Positions 9,903-20,379 are shown, counted from the stretch's first letter. The stretch: DNA of 64,000 bases from Providencia zhijiangensis (GCF_030315915.2 NZ_CP135990.1:744001-808000); one strand, 5' to 3'. Notes: generated by a model from the letters alone, not told the origin. Made by a program: numbers and translations.

Positions 9903-10331
9903 ATGGCAATACACATAAAAGTGCTCGGTTATCACATTGATGTCTTTCAGCATGTCAATAATGCTCGGTACTTAGAGTTCTATGAAGCGGATAGATGGGA
10001 TTGGATGGGCAAAGCTAATCTTATTGAATGGGCTATCCAGCATAGAATAGTTATGGCGGCCGTGAATATTAATGTTAACTATTTCCAAGCCGTTGGGTTG
10101 GGCGATGAGCTAACCGTCATTTCACGAATGGATAAAATCGGAGTGAAGAGTGCTGTTTGTTACCAACAAATTATTCGCCATCGTAATGGGGTTGATGAAG
10201 TGGTATCCGATGCGTACGTCACGTTTGTCTTCATTGATGGTAAAGTTAATAAAGCCATGGTGATCGAGGATGAACTCCGAGAAAAAATTGAGTCACTGAA
10301 AAATAAAACAGATGCTTTTATCGAAGTATAG
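9903..10331 (+). CDS. fadM: long-chain acyl-CoA thioesterase FadM (hotdog fold)
   Basis: FadM is a cytoplasmic thioesterase that hydrolyses acyl-CoA intermediates during fatty-acid breakdown. I place the start at the ATG at 9903, giving 142 residues beginning MAIHIKVLGYHIDVFQHVNN; GGAG lies 6-9 bases upstream. An upstream in-frame extension to 9858 has no ribosome-binding site and no family homology. The 4HBT hotdog motif D(V)FQHVNNARYLEFYE is intact at about residues 13-28. It converges with queC on the other strand. Confidence 0.93.
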   Translation: MAIHIKVLGYHIDVFQHVNNARYLEFYEADRWDWMGKANLIEWAIQHRIVMAAVNINVNYFQAVGLGDELTVISRMDKIGVKSAVCYQQIIRHRNGVDEVVSDAYVTFVFIDGKVNKAMVIEDELREKIESLKNKTDAFIEV

Positions 10332-10347
10332 GCAAATTAGCAGTATA

Positions 10348-10377
10348 GCCAACCAGGAAACACGAACCATGGTTGGC
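10348..10377. terminator. possible bidirectional terminator between fadM and queC
   Basis: An 8-bp stem (GCCAACCA / TGGTTGGC) with a 14-base loop lies between the convergent genes. T-runs are weak on both sides. Confidence 0.45.
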
Positions 10378-10385
10378 CTTTAGAA

Positions 10386-11087
10386 TTACTTCGTTGCGTT
10401 GAGTTGCTTGAGTAATGAATCCATAACGGCTTGTTTATTATTAAGATAATAATTCAAGCCTTTGCTGCGTAAATGGCAGGCTGCACATTCGGAACAGCCA
10501 TCACCAGGAATACCATTGTAGCAAGTGAGAGTTTGAGTGCGGATAGTCTCCAGATGACCATAATAGTCAGCAAGAGCCCAAGTTTGCGCTTTGTCTAACC
10601 ACATAAGTGGTGTTTCGAAACGAATGTCTTTTGCTAGGCCTAGACTAACTGCATGATTGAGCGCTTTGACAAACTCGTCACGGCAGTCGGGATAACCTGA
10701 AAAGTCAGTTTCACAGACACCAGTGATCACTGCTTCCGCTTTAACTTGGTAGGCATAGATAGCGGCAAGTGTTAGGAATAGAATGTTACGTCCGGGTACA
10801 AATGTGCTTGGTAACCCGCTGGCTTCACTCTCTTCATAGTCAGGAACCGGAATATTATCACGGGTTAAGCTACTAACCGCTAGCTCATTAAGCAGAGTGA
10901 CATCGAGAACTTTATGCGCTTTTGCGCCTAATTGTAGGCTGAGCTTTTGTGCAATATCGATTTCTAAGCGGTGGCGTTGACCATAATCAAAGGTGACACA
11001 ATGAACCTCATCATAATATTTGAGTGCTTGAATTAGGCAGGTTGTTGAGTCTTGCCCTCCGCTGAAGACAACAACAGCACGTTTCAT
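10386..11087 (-). CDS. queC: 7-cyano-7-deazaguanine synthase
   Basis: QueC converts 7-carboxy-7-deazaguanine to preQ0 with ATP and ammonia, a step of queuosine biosynthesis. The 233-residue protein has the N-terminal PP-loop ATP-pyrophosphatase motif [10 protein letters not shown] (about residues 8-17). The C-terminal zinc-binding cysteines lie in [13 protein letters not shown] (about 196-208, with an earlier Cys in TCYNG). An AGGAGAG Shine-Dalgarno sequence precedes the ATG. It stands alone on the minus strand between fadM and decR, as in E. coli. No preQ1-type riboswitch was apparent in the leader. Confidence 0.97.
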   Translation of the reverse strand: MKRAVVVFSGGQDSTTCLIQALKYYDEVHCVTFDYGQRHRLEIDIAQKLSLQLGAKAHKVLDVTLLNELAVSSLTRDNIPVPDYEESEASGLPSTFVPGRNILFLTLAAIYAYQVKAEAVITGVCETDFSGYPDCRDEFVKALNHAVSLGLAKDIRFETPLMWLDKAQTWALADYYGHLETIRTQTLTCYNGIPGDGCSECAACHLRSKGLNYYLNNKQAVMDSLLKQLNATK

Positions 11088-11316
11088 GAGTCTCTCCTAA
11101 GATTAAATAATGAGGATATTAATTTAGCCCTATGTTAACGAGCCAAGAGGAGAATGAACAGTCTGTTTTTGTACCTTCAACCTCTAACTTAAGCAATTTA
11201 TGCTATGTTTCGGTTATTTATGCAAAGTTATTCTACAATACTAGCAATTCGTAACAGCTTTATTATTTCATCATGATAAAATTTTGCTGATAATAAGATT
11301 CGCTCAGGGGCTAAAC

Positions 11317-11778
11317 ATGCTGGATAAAATAGATAAAAAACTACTTTGCTTATTACAAAATGACAGCAGCCTATCATTAAACTCATTAGCCGAAGCCGTC
11401 AATTTAACCTCGACACCGTGCTGGAAGCGACTTAAGCGGTTAGAAGACGAAGGATATATTCGAGGACGTGTCACGCTATTAGACGGTGAAAAGCTGGGGT
11501 TGGGGCTGACGGTGATTGTCATGATTAAAACCCAACAACATAATAGCGAATGGTATGCGCAATTTGTTTCATTTGTAGAAAAATTACCAGAAGTTTTAGT
11601 GTTTTATCGCATGGCCGGTGAGTATGACTATCTGATGCAAGTCGAAGTTCATGATATGAAATCCTATGATCTATTTTATAAGAAACTGGTCAATGGCGTT
11701 CATGGATTAATTGATGTAACTTCCAGTTTTGCAATGGAAAAAATAAAATACACAACCGTGTTGCCAATTCCTGACTAA
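11317..11778 (+). CDS. decR: Lrp/AsnC-family regulator DecR (YbaO)
   Basis: This is a transcription factor with an N-terminal winged-helix HTH ([47 protein letters not shown]) and a C-terminal RAM ligand-binding domain. In E. coli DecR senses cysteine and activates a desulfidase. I use the ATG at 11317 (153 residues), preceded by CAGGGG; the upstream TTG at 11284 is unlikely. mdlA follows 84 bases later in the same direction. The 229-base gap towards queC on the other strand should hold both divergent promoters; no clear boxes were assigned. Confidence 0.9.
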   Translation: MLDKIDKKLLCLLQNDSSLSLNSLAEAVNLTSTPCWKRLKRLEDEGYIRGRVTLLDGEKLGLGLTVIVMIKTQQHNSEWYAQFVSFVEKLPEVLVFYRMAGEYDYLMQVEVHDMKSYDLFYKKLVNGVHGLIDVTSSFAMEKIKYTTVLPIPD

Positions 11779-11862
11779 TCAGCAAGTCACACATTAGCGG
11801 AAGAGCACAAAGTTCCTAATAATAAAGCAAGCAGTCACTAACATCATTCAAGGCAGTAATAC

Positions 11863-13608
11863 GTGCGATTATTTTCACAATTACGTTGGTATTTTATAAG
11901 CGAATGGCGTCGCTATGTTGGCGCGATTTGTTTTCTTGTGGTCATTGCTATTCTACAAATGATCCCACCGCGCTTTGTTGGTGTGATAGTGGATGGTATT
12001 AGCAAAGGGTCGATGACGAATCAACAGCTTTTGACATACGTATTATCCATGCTCGGAATTGCTTTAACCGTTTATGGGTTGCGTTACGTTTGGCGTTTAT
12101 GGCTATTTGGCGCTTCCTACAAATTGGCTGTCCGATTAAGACAGCAAATTTATCAGCAGCTTAGCTTACAAAATCAGCCATTTTATTTGAAATATCGCAC
12201 GGGAGATCTTATCGCACGAACCACAAATGATGTGGATCGTGTGGTATTTGCTGCAGGTGAAGGCGTCTTAACTCTTGTTGACTCCTTGGTGATGGGATGT
12301 GCGGTCCTTATCATGATGAGCATAGAAATAAGTTGGCAGCTCACACTCCTTGCATTGATCCCGATGCCCATTATGGCGCTGGTCATTAAGCGTTATGGGG
12401 ACCAGCTTCATCACCGTTTTAAACATGCACAAGGTGCTTTTTCATCGTTAAATAACCATGCACAAGAGAGCTTAACCAGTATCCGAATGATCAAAGCATT
12501 CGGTCTTGAAAACCATCAATCCAATCAATTTGAGCAAGTTGCCACTGAAGCTGGGCGAAGAAATATGCATGTCGCGAAGATTGATGCTCGTTTCGACCCA
12601 ACCATTTTTATGGCGATTGGAATGGCAAACTTATTAGCCATCGCGGGTGGAAGCTGGATGGTGTTGAATGACACATTAACCCTTGGTGAGCTTACCAGCT
12701 TTGTGATGTATTTAGGGCTGATGATCTGGCCGATGCTTGCTCTTGCATGGATGTTTAACATTGTTGAACGAGGAAGTGCAGCGTATAGCCGGATTTTAAG
12801 CTTATTAGACGAGCCATTAGTGATTAAAGATGGTAGTCAAAGCTTGCTTGCGGAAAAAGGCGAGTTAAACGTCAATATCAGAACATTTTCGTATCCTGAA
12901 ACCCAGCGCCATGCTTTGCATGATATCCAGTTCAACGTAAAACCAGGTGGATTCCTTGGATTATGTGGGCCAACGGGGTCGGGAAAATCGACATTACTTA
13001 CTGTATTACAACGTCATTTTGATGTGAATGACGGTGAGATTATTTATCAGAATAAATTACTGACAGATATTCGACTCGATGAGTGGCGGGCAAGGTTATC
13101 AATAGTGAATCAATCTCCATTCCTATTTTCTGATTCGGTCGCAAACAACATCGCTCTTGGGCAGCCTAATGCAACAATGGAGCAAATAGAAGAAGCGGCT
13201 CGAGTGGCTTGTGTGCATGAAGATATTTTACGTCTACCAGAAGGGTATCAAACCCAGGTGGGAGAGCGTGGCGTTATGCTTTCAGGGGGGCAAAAACAGC
13301 GGATTTCCATAGCCCGTGCAATTTTACAAAATGCAGAAATTCTTATTTTAGATGATGCGTTATCTGCGGTTGATGGGCAGACAGAGCACACCATTTTGCA
13401 GAATTTGAGTCGTTGGAGGCAAGGGAGAACGTTGATCATTAGCGCCCATCGACTATCCGCCTTGGTAGATGCCGATAATATTCTTGTACTATGCCATGGT
13501 GGCATAGTTGCCAAAGGCACTCATAAAGTACTTTCCCAGCAATCTGGTTGGTACAGCGATATGTATCATTATCAGCAAATCGAAGCTGCTTTGGACGGTG
13601 ATCTATGA
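11863..13608 (+). CDS. mdlA: ABC exporter half-transporter MdlA
   Basis: This is one half of the MdlAB heterodimeric ABC exporter of the inner membrane, a multidrug-resistance-like family whose physiological substrate is not settled. The 581-residue protein has six transmembrane segments in the first 300 residues, then a nucleotide-binding domain. That domain shows Walker [10 protein letters not shown] (about 368-376), signature LSGGQKQR and Walker [13 protein letters not shown]. The start is a GTG that gives [11 protein letters not shown], matching the E. coli N-terminus. Its stop overlaps the mdlB start by 4 bases, which indicates translational coupling. Confidence 0.95.
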   Translation: MRLFSQLRWYFISEWRRYVGAICFLVVIAILQMIPPRFVGVIVDGISKGSMTNQQLLTYVLSMLGIALTVYGLRYVWRLWLFGASYKLAVRLRQQIYQQLSLQNQPFYLKYRTGDLIARTTNDVDRVVFAAGEGVLTLVDSLVMGCAVLIMMSIEISWQLTLLALIPMPIMALVIKRYGDQLHHRFKHAQGAFSSLNNHAQESLTSIRMIKAFGLENHQSNQFEQVATEAGRRNMHVAKIDARFDPTIFMAIGMANLLAIAGGSWMVLNDTLTLGELTSFVMYLGLMIWPMLALAWMFNIVERGSAAYSRILSLLDEPLVIKDGSQSLLAEKGELNVNIRTFSYPETQRHALHDIQFNVKPGGFLGLCGPTGSGKSTLLTVLQRHFDVNDGEIIYQNKLLTDIRLDEWRARLSIVNQSPFLFSDSVANNIALGQPNATMEQIEEAARVACVHEDILRLPEGYQTQVGERGVMLSGGQKQRISIARAILQNAEILILDDALSAVDGQTEHTILQNLSRWRQGRTLIISAHRLSALVDADNILVLCHGGIVAKGTHKVLSQQSGWYSDMYHYQQIEAALDGDL

Positions 13609-15389
13609 GCCAGAGAAAGCCGCTTTGGCCAGCATTAAAACGCTTATTATCTTACGGTAAACCTTACCGCGGTACCATGGGGGTAGCGATTACCATGCTA
13701 TGGTTGGCTGCTGCCGCAGAAGTTAGTGGGCCCTTACTGATTAGCTACTTTATTGACAATATGGTGGCGAAAAAACAGATCATTATGCCGCTAACGCTGT
13801 ATATGGTGATTGGGTTTATTGCGTTGCAAATCATTGCTGCACTTCTTCATTACCATCAAAAAATTCTGTTTAATCAAGCTTCAGTTGGCGTGGTGCAAAA
13901 TCTACGGACCGATGTGATGAATGCGGCTCTGCGCCAGCCATTAAGTGCTTTTGATAAGCAACCCGTGGGGCAGATTATTTCTCGTGTTACCAACGACACT
14001 GAAGTGATCAAAGATTTGTTTGTTATGGTTGTACCAACAATCTTTCGCAGTTTGGCATTAATTTGTGCCATGCTAGTCGCCATGTTTTCTTTAGAGTGGC
14101 GAATGGCATCCATTGCGGTACTCATTTTCCCAGCGGTTCTGGTTGTAATGTTGGTTTATCAGCGACTTAGCACGCCAATTGTGCGCCGTGTTAGGGCCTA
14201 TCTTGCAGATATTAATAATGGTTTCAATGAAGTCATTAATGGTATGACGGTTATCCAGCAATTTTTACAGCAAGCCAGATTTGGCAAAAAAATGCTGGAA
14301 GCAAGTGAAGATCACTATCATTCCCGAATGAAAGCATTGAAATTAGATGGACTATTACTCAGACCACTGCTGAGTTTGTTCTCTGCCTGTGTGCTATGTG
14401 GGCTATTGTTACTATTTGGATTTGACGGTACTAGCACTGTGGGTGTCGGGGTTTTGTATGTTTTCATTAATTATTTAGGTCGTTTAAACGAACCATTAAT
14501 TGAGCTAACATCTCAGCAATCCATGTTGCAACAAGCGGTTGTATCCGGTGAACGTGTTTTTGAATTGATGGATAGCCCACAGCAAGGTTATGGCGAAAAT
14601 ATTGCGCCATTACAGGGAGGGGCAATTGAGATAAAACACCTCTCTTTTGCTTATCGGGATGATAAAAAAGTCCTCGATGACATTAATTTATCCGTCCCAG
14701 AACACCATTTTGTGGCACTCGTTGGGCACACGGGAAGTGGAAAAAGTACCATTGCAAACTTAATCATGGGGTATTACCCATGGCAGGAAGGGGAAATTTT
14801 ACTGGATGGACGAGATTTAAATTCACTTTCCCATCAAGTATTACGAAATGGTATTGCTATGGTGCAGCAGGACCCAGTAGTACTCGCAGCTTCATTTTTT
14901 GATAACGTGGCACTAGGGCGCGATGTTTCCCAAGAAAAAGTGTGGGAAGTCCTTGAAACTGTACAATTAGCTCAGCATGTCCGTGAATTGCCTGATGGAT
15001 TAGATTCGTTGTTAGGTGAGCAAGGAAACACTTTATCCGTTGGGCAACGACAGTTATTAGCGATGGCACGAGTACTCGTCGTAACACCGAAAATTCTGAT
15101 ATTGGATGAAGCGACCGCGAATATAGACTCTGGTACTGAGCAGGCAATTCAAAAGGCGTTACGTGTTATTCGTCGAAACACTACGCTGGTGGTGATAGCT
15201 CATCGCTTATCGACGATTGTGGATGCTGACCAAGTTGTTGTTCTTCATCGAGGAATGATCGTTGAGCAAGGAAATCATGCTGAGCTTCTCCTGCAGGAAG
15301 GCCGCTATTACCAAATGTATCAATTACAACAAGTGGGCGAGTCGCTGAACTCTCGTGATGAAGCGGCTGCGGAAGCATTATTAGTTTAG
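13605..15389 (+). CDS. mdlB: ABC exporter half-transporter MdlB
   Basis: This is the partner subunit of MdlA. The 594-residue protein has an N-terminal six-helix membrane domain and a C-terminal ATPase domain with Walker [10 protein letters not shown], Walker [13 protein letters not shown] and H-loop IAHRLST. The signature motif is degenerate (LSVGQRQ rather than LSGGQ). That fits heterodimeric exporters with one weakened ATP site and matches what I recall of E. coli MdlB. The start overlaps the mdlA stop. A strong bidirectional terminator follows, and glnK-amtB, which come next in E. coli, are absent. Confidence 0.95.
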   Translation: MSQRKPLWPALKRLLSYGKPYRGTMGVAITMLWLAAAAEVSGPLLISYFIDNMVAKKQIIMPLTLYMVIGFIALQIIAALLHYHQKILFNQASVGVVQNLRTDVMNAALRQPLSAFDKQPVGQIISRVTNDTEVIKDLFVMVVPTIFRSLALICAMLVAMFSLEWRMASIAVLIFPAVLVVMLVYQRLSTPIVRRVRAYLADINNGFNEVINGMTVIQQFLQQARFGKKMLEASEDHYHSRMKALKLDGLLLRPLLSLFSACVLCGLLLLFGFDGTSTVGVGVLYVFINYLGRLNEPLIELTSQQSMLQQAVVSGERVFELMDSPQQGYGENIAPLQGGAIEIKHLSFAYRDDKKVLDDINLSVPEHHFVALVGHTGSGKSTIANLIMGYYPWQEGEILLDGRDLNSLSHQVLRNGIAMVQQDPVVLAASFFDNVALGRDVSQEKVWEVLETVQLAQHVRELPDGLDSLLGEQGNTLSVGQRQLLAMARVLVVTPKILILDEATANIDSGTEQAIQKALRVIRRNTTLVVIAHRLSTIVDADQVVVLHRGMIVEQGNHAELLLQEGRYYQMYQLQQVGESLNSRDEAAAEALLV

Positions 15390-15436
15390 TTAGTACTCAC
15401 TGACTGGTTTGTATGGAATTGATAAGGTTACCAAAT

Positions 15437-15490
15437 AAGAAAAGCCTCACAATTAGGAGTTCCTATCTAGTTGAGGCTTTTCTTGTTTTA
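15437..15490. terminator. bidirectional terminator between mdlB and tesB
   Basis: A 13-bp stem (AAGAAAAGCCTCA / TGAGGCTTTTCTT) with a 22-base loop carries A-rich and T-rich flanks. It can serve both convergent genes. Confidence 0.8.
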
Positions 15491-15535
15491 AAGTAGTAAT
15501 GACTTACTTTTTTCGGGCTGATATAAATCGGGAAA

Positions 15536-16402
15536 TTATCGAGGTTTTCTCTTACGAATGACCCCTTCTTGTACCGTAGTTGCCACTAAATCCCCTTGTT
15601 GATTATAAATTTGCCCTTTAACAAAGCCACGCCCACCAGAAGCAGAAGGGCTCTCAATAGCATACAGTAACCATTCATCAATACGATAAGGGCGATGGAA
15701 CCACATTGAGTGGTCAATCGTAGCCACTTGTAAATCGCGTTCCATAAAGCCGCGGCCATGAGGCTGTAATGCAGCGGGAAGGAAATTGTAATCCGATGCG
15801 TAGCCTAGCAAGTAGTCATGTAACTCTGGTGTATTGGGAAGCTCTCCTTTCGCTTTAAACCAAATATAGCGAAATGGTTCTTGAGGTGCGCTATCAAACG
15901 GGCTATAGAATTGAATCGGGCGAAACTCGAAAGGATTAGGGCGCAGTGCATATTTTTTGACAGCATCGGGAAGCTGGTCTGCGAAGCGTTGAATGATTTC
16001 ATCCTGTGAAATCAATTGCTCTGGCGCGGGGACATCGGGCATTAAATTTTGATGGTTAAACCCGTCCTCTTGTTCTTGAAATGAGGCGGTCATAAAGAAG
16101 ATCGGTTTACCATTTTGAATGGCGCTAATACGACGTGTACTAAAGCTGCCACCATCACGCAAAATTTCTACATCGTAAACAATCGGTTTTTGGCTGTCTC
16201 CTGGGCGCAGAAAATAGCTATGAAATGAGGTTATGATGCGATCTTCGGGTGTGGTTTGTTTCGCTGCATACATGGCTTGTCCAACAACTTGCCCACCAAA
16301 AACTTGCGGCAAACCAAGATCTTCGCTTTGCCCCCGAAAAATACCTTCTTCAATTTTTTCGAGTTTAATTAGGCTAATTAAGTTTTGTAATTCTGTGCTC
16401 AT
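15536..16402 (-). CDS. tesB: acyl-CoA thioesterase II
   Basis: TesB hydrolyses medium- and long-chain acyl-CoA thioesters in the cytoplasm. The 288-residue length is typical. The double-hotdog fold is seen as two halves. The first has the segment [22 protein letters not shown]; the second has LDHSMWFH-like [18 protein letters not shown] with its catalytic-region Asp, then the terminal [15 protein letters not shown] lies upstream of the ATG. It is convergent with mdlB across a shared terminator. Confidence 0.96.
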   Translation of the reverse strand: MSTELQNLISLIKLEKIEEGIFRGQSEDLGLPQVFGGQVVGQAMYAAKQTTPEDRIITSFHSYFLRPGDSQKPIVYDVEILRDGGSFSTRRISAIQNGKPIFFMTASFQEQEDGFNHQNLMPDVPAPEQLISQDEIIQRFADQLPDAVKKYALRPNPFEFRPIQFYSPFDSAPQEPFRYIWFKAKGELPNTPELHDYLLGYASDYNFLPAALQPHGRGFMERDLQVATIDHSMWFHRPYRIDEWLLYAIESPSASGGRGFVKGQIYNQQGDLVATTVQEGVIRKRKPR

Positions 16403-16640
16403 AGTTACCTTGAAGATGGTTAAAAAATATCAGATGCAGCTATTTTCCCATTAATCTACAGAAATAGGTAGGCAGTTTGTGTACGGATTAATTGACAATC
16501 GTTTTTGGTTACAATTTGAAATATAATTTCATTATTTAATTTGTATTAGATATAATTTTCTAAGTTTAGATAAACTCTAATATATCAAGAATAATCATAT
16601 TGAAATGTCTAATTAAATCAAAATATTACAGGTAATTATA

Positions 16641-17099
16641 ATGACATTCTATCGCTACATGATTAGTTCGTTGATACTTATTTTCTTAGTAGGCTGCGAA
16701 GGGAACAACGCCAATCCCCCTGAAAAAAGGGTGAAAGGGAAAAGTAATCGCGAAAATCAGCAGGTAGACATTGGTACGATCAGTGGAAATATCCTTATTG
16801 CTAAAAATAAAGGATTATCTGAAAACGTGGATATTACGGTTACCATGGTAGATAACTCATTTGTTGAGTTACCAGCGCTGATATTATCTCAAAAGCACTA
16901 TACTAACTTGAACAATCAAGTGACGCTTCCGTATCAGCTGACATACCACAAAAATGAAATAAGAAACCAAGCTAAAATCACGGTTAGTGCGACGTTACAC
17001 GTTGATGGAAAGTTAGTCTATATTACAGAATCGTCGACCGAAGTGATCAACAATGGCATGGTTGAAAATATTGATTTACTACTGGTTCCTGCTAACTAG
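16641..17099 (+). CDS. ybaY: YbaY-family lipoprotein
   Basis: This is a predicted lipoprotein of 152 residues. The signal peptide ends in the lipobox LVGC with the lipidated Cys at about residue 19. A basic, Asn-rich linker follows, then a beta-rich YscW-type domain (ISGNILIAKNKGLSENVDITVTMVDNS onward). It sits between tesB and ffs exactly as ybaY does in E. coli. No function is known for the family beyond envelope location. Confidence 0.85.
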   Translation: MTFYRYMISSLILIFLVGCEGNNANPPEKRVKGKSNRENQQVDIGTISGNILIAKNKGLSENVDITVTMVDNSFVELPALILSQKHYTNLNNQVTLPYQLTYHKNEIRNQAKITVSATLHVDGKLVYITESSTEVINNGMVENIDLLLVPAN

Positions 17100-17215
17100 T
17101 GGTTGCTTCTTATTAGTAAGTATTAATTCCTGCCAATATTTATTGTTCATACCAAACTGTATTAAATAGCCATTCAGATTTTTGTGTAATAAAACAGCAC
17201 TTGACCGCCACTTTC

Positions 17216-17244
17216 TTGCTATTTAACTATCTATCAAGCATAAT
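17216..17244 (+). promoter_or_regulatory. promoter of ffs
   Basis: A -35 TTGCTA (17216-17221) and a -10 CATAAT (17239-17244) are separated by exactly 17 bases. A GC-rich discriminator follows. The predicted start lies about 20 bases before the mature 4.5S RNA, in line with the 5' leader that is trimmed from precursor 4.5S RNA. Confidence 0.65.
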
Positions 17245-17271
17245 GCCCGTGCTTTGAAAGAAGCAATCAAT

Positions 17272-17385
17272 GGGGGCTCTGTTGGTTCTCCCGCAACGCT
17301 AACTTGTTAACTAGGTCAGGTCCGGAAGGAAGCAGCCATAGCAGGGGTCGTGTGTGCCGGGATGTCGCTGGCAGGGCTCCCACCC
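17272..17385 (+). ncRNA. ffs: 4.5S RNA of the signal recognition particle
   Basis: The 114-base sequence has the same length as E. coli 4.5S RNA. It begins GGGGGCTCTGTTGGTTCTCC and carries the universally conserved Ffh-binding core GGTCAGGTCCGGAAGGAAGC with its GGAA tetraloop. It ends with a CAGGGCTCCCACCC strand that pairs with the 5' end. With Ffh it targets inner-membrane proteins co-translationally to FtsY. Confidence 0.97.
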
Positions 17386-17746
17386 AATATTAAATCCTCT
17401 CTTAATCTTCATATTCTCGTTTTCATCAATCACATTTTCAGTAACAACAGCTATTGTCTTTTGGCTATGCTTTCTTGTTATTATCACGCTTGGTTTAATA
17501 TATTTTAATAATAAGAAATTGATTACTATTCTTAATTGATATTTACAATGGTTAAATTGATATCGAAATAGCTATTATCGCATGAAATGTTAAATTAATT
17601 GGGATTAGGGAAAGGCAAAAATAAAAGGATATAAAGAGGCAGTCAGTATTCGGTGAATACTAACTAAGATAAATAAGGAATTTTCATTGAGCCGATAAAG
17701 TATTACCGGCTATAACCATTCACTATCTATGCGCGTAAATAAGTAT
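17386..17746. other. intergenic stretch, ffs to hha
   Basis: 361 AT-rich bases hold no recognisable gene. A weak inverted repeat (AGCCG / CGGCT, about 17694-17713) lies downstream of hha on the minus strand but lacks a T-run. A short plus-strand open frame here overlaps the ffs 3' end and has no ribosome-binding site. Confidence 0.5.
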
Positions 17747-17950
17747 TTATCTAACAAACTTCCAAACAGATGCTGGGATTTTATCGTAAAGTTTATTCAT
17801 AGTGAGTTCGGCAAGACGATGATCTGCTGCAGAGTAAAATAACTCTAATTCATCATCAGATAACTCATACTTATTTTTCTCAATGACGCGCTCAAGTGTT
17901 TCAATAGTGGTGCATTTTCTTAAACGCATCAGATAATCGGATTTGGTCAT
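17747..17950 (-). CDS. hha: Hha/YmoA-family nucleoid-associated modulator
   Basis: Hha is a small protein that binds H-NS and strengthens silencing of horizontally acquired genes. The 67-residue sequence is almost the textbook family sequence from [11 protein letters not shown] through [40 protein letters not shown]. The start follows AAAGGG. It is transcribed after tomB with a 27-base gap, the usual tomB-hha order. The AT-rich island genes and fimbrial operon in this window are natural targets of an Hha/H-NS pair, though that is inference. Confidence 0.96.
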   Translation of the reverse strand: MTKSDYLMRLRKCTTIETLERVIEKNKYELSDDELELFYSAADHRLAELTMNKLYDKIPASVWKFVR

Positions 17951-17977
17951 AACGCCCTTTCTTTATGTGTCGATAAC

Positions 17978-18391
17978 CTAAAATATACTATGGGATAGTG
18001 AAATTAAAGGTAAATGGTGATTGTATGTCTTACTTGTCAGGCATTTTAGATCATCATCGAGCACGGCGACAAGATTTTGATTCATACTTTCCCAGTCAAT
18101 GATTTCGCTGAAAGTAATTACTGGGCTGCCAAATAAATTATATGTCTCGTCAAGATACTCTTCAACAAGAGAAATAACGAGATTTTCTTTTGGATACTTG
18201 ATTTTGAATCGCCAGACAAAAGCTGCAATATGCTCAACGAGCTCATTGAGACTGATGCTTTGTGGCGAACTAAGATCATTTATCCAATGGGTGTTTGTTT
18301 TTTGTAAACTTGATATTGCGTCTCTATTCAAACTGTTACACAGATATTTTAATTCGGCTATATCATGTTTCTTGGGTGAGTATTCATCCAT
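17978..18391 (-). CDS. tomB: TomB, Hha-toxicity modulator / antitoxin
   Basis: TomB counteracts the toxicity of Hha overexpression and is described as its antitoxin partner. I use the ATG at 18391 (137 residues, MDEYSPKKHDIAELKYLC), which follows a near-perfect GGAGGTGAT Shine-Dalgarno sequence. An earlier in-frame ATG at 18403 lies inside or before that site and is unlikely. The N-terminal 100 residues match the family, including LNELVEHIAAFVWRFKIKYP. The C-terminal tail (about residues 115-137) diverges from E. coli. Oddly, acrB does not follow upstream; the region breaks to mltD instead. Confidence 0.9.
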   Translation of the reverse strand: MDEYSPKKHDIAELKYLCNSLNRDAISSLQKTNTHWINDLSSPQSISLNELVEHIAAFVWRFKIKYPKENLVISLVEEYLDETYNLFGSPVITFSEIIDWESMNQNLVAVLDDDLKCLTSKTYNHHLPLISLSHSIF

Positions 18392-18869
18392 AATCACCTC
18401 CATGGGCGAATCTGACTTTTACTTTGCGTATTTTTGTATCAAAAATAATGTCATATCAACTAAATATAAGCATCTGTTTTCAATATAAGCAAACATAGTT
18501 AGCATATTGATAAATATAAGATTATCACTAATTGAGAGAGTTTTTAGATTGTCACTAATATAAAAGTAATATTCAAATATAAACTGATTGCTCAGATTGC
18601 TTTCGCCACATCAATAATAATAGCACTTTTATTTCATAAGTCACCACCCAATAATGACTTTTTTATGGAGGGAGCCGTAAGAGGACTAGGAAAAATCGGG
18701 CTAATTATTTTTCTATCACACTCTAATGAAGAATGTAAATGATATTGTGCGGTTTAGACAATTAAGTGTATTTAGACGATATGTTACAACTAAAATTGTG
18801 ATCGAGATTGATATCGAGATTAAGCCTAATTAAATAGTTTATTTCTAATCATTGAAATTTATTTAATAT
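18392..18869. other. long intergenic stretch at a synteny break
   Basis: About 480 AT-rich bases lie between tomB and the mltD terminator. They should contain the tomB-hha promoter. One plus-strand frame (18548-18742, 64 codons) is open but begins after a stop without a standard start codon. From its first ATG at 18665 only 25 residues remain. I see no supported gene. Confidence 0.5.
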
Positions 18870-18905
18870 AAAATCCCCTAAGGTTTAACCTTTATGGGGA
18901 TTTTT
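18870..18905. terminator. terminator after mltD
   Basis: A nine-base arm AAAATCCCC pairs with GGGGATTTT. It is continued inwards by TAAGGTT / AACCTTTA, and flanking A- and T-runs allow use on either strand. It lies 13 bases after the mltD stop (minus strand). Confidence 0.8.
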
Positions 18906-18917
18906 GAAATATTTAAT

Positions 18918-20297
18918 TTAAAGATATAAATTCAATGTAACACCTGGCTTTAAATCTGCCATTTTAACACCTGAGTTCCAATTCATCAGGTCGTTAAGTT
19001 TAATTCCATGACGTTTAGCAATGCTGTAATAAGTATCGCCTTTTCTGACTTTGTAGGTTCCACCTTTACGGTTATTGCTGGTCGGTGTCGTACCTGAAAT
19101 TTTTAATGTTTGTCCTGGAACGATGTTAGCTTTAGCTGTTTTTAACCCATTTAACTGTTGGATGTTCTTTGCAGTTGTATTGAATTTCTTAGCAATACTT
19201 GCGATAGATTCGCCTTTGCGAACTTTATAACTAAAGGTTTTAGCTTGCTTTGAGCTCGCTTTTGCTGTCTGGATGTTACTGGCTGCGGCTTGCGCATAAC
19301 GATTTTGTGCTACCGCGTTGCGAACATCATTTAATACGTCTTGATCCGTCAGTGAAACTTTTAGCTGCTCAGCTTTTGCGGTTGGCAACATAATATAATG
19401 CGGGCCATTTGGTGACGTAACGCCTCGGGTATAACCCGAATTATAGGTTTTAATGGATTCTTCCGTTAAACCTGTTAATTCAGCAGCTTGAGTCAATGTG
19501 ATTTGTTGTCCCACATCAACTTGCGTTAACCCTCTATTCTTATTGCTTTTTGGTAATCTGACTTGATAGCGTTCTGGTTGTCTTAGCACTTGGCTAAGCG
19601 CAAGGATCTTCGGAACATATTGTTTGGTTTCTTTAGGTAATTGAAGAGACCAAAAATCTGTTGGTAAGCCAGCAGCTTCATTCTTTTTAATCGCGTTTTG
19701 TACGCAACCTTCACCGCAGTTATAAGCAGCAAGTGTGAGCTCCCAATCGTGACCAAACATAATGTTCAGATTTTCAAGGAGATCTAACGCTGCTTTTGTG
19801 GATGTCACAACATCGCGTCGCTCATCAACCCACTGCGTCTGTTTTAACCCATATGAACGTGCCGTGATGGGAACGATTTGCCAAAGACCCGCCGCTTGTG
19901 CTGGGGAAGTGGCTTTAGGATTATATGAACTTTCAATGACAGGAATTAAGGCTAATTCCATTGGTAAGTTACGCTCATTGATTTCATCTACAATTAAGTA
20001 CATGTAAGGCTCTGCTCTTACTGCTACATCATAGATAAAACTTTGTTTATTGGAGTAACTATTGGCCATTTCCCGAATTGTTGCGTTTTCGGGAATATCC
20101 ATCTTCAGTTCACCACTAATATAACCCCAAAGGTCATGATCGACTTTGGAAACCTGTCTACTTGCTGCTTGGTTATGGGATGCAACAGTGTCAATTGAGT
20201 GGTTGGCTGAAGATTTTGGTTGCTTAACGGTGACTTTGGAAGTGCCTTGACAGCCCGCAAGCAAAACAATGGCGATGAGGGTCGCGATTATCTTCAT
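18918..20297 (-). CDS. mltD: membrane-bound lytic murein transglycosylase D
   Basis: MltD cleaves the glycan strands of peptidoglycan, giving 1,6-anhydromuramyl products. The 459-residue lipoprotein has a signal peptide with lipobox LLAGC (Cys about 16). The SLT catalytic domain at about 110-230 carries the catalytic Glu in IPVIESSYNPKA and the AGLWQIVP and AAYNCGEG motifs. A linker is followed by two C-terminal LysM domains (from about YKVRKGESIASIAKKFN and YKVRKGDTYYSIAKRHG) that bind peptidoglycan. It pairs with gloB as in E. coli. Confidence 0.97.
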   Translation of the reverse strand: MKIIATLIAIVLLAGCQGTSKVTVKQPKSSANHSIDTVASHNQAASRQVSKVDHDLWGYISGELKMDIPENATIREMANSYSNKQSFIYDVAVRAEPYMYLIVDEINERNLPMELALIPVIESSYNPKATSPAQAAGLWQIVPITARSYGLKQTQWVDERRDVVTSTKAALDLLENLNIMFGHDWELTLAAYNCGEGCVQNAIKKNEAAGLPTDFWSLQLPKETKQYVPKILALSQVLRQPERYQVRLPKSNKNRGLTQVDVGQQITLTQAAELTGLTEESIKTYNSGYTRGVTSPNGPHYIMLPTAKAEQLKVSLTDQDVLNDVRNAVAQNRYAQAAASNIQTAKASSKQAKTFSYKVRKGESIASIAKKFNTTAKNIQQLNGLKTAKANIVPGQTLKISGTTPTSNNRKGGTYKVRKGDTYYSIAKRHGIKLNDLMNWNSGVKMADLKPGVTLNLYL

Positions 20298-20379
20298 TAG
20301 CTCTGTTTTTCTTTGTTTTTAATGTTTAAAAGTTGACCAGATAATACTGGCTTTAGCTGTTATTGACAATAATTATACA

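Noticed and set aside
17354..17539. Plus-strand open frame of 61 codons overlapping the ffs 3' end
   Set aside because: It starts inside 4.5S RNA, has no ribosome-binding site and resembles AT-rich noise.
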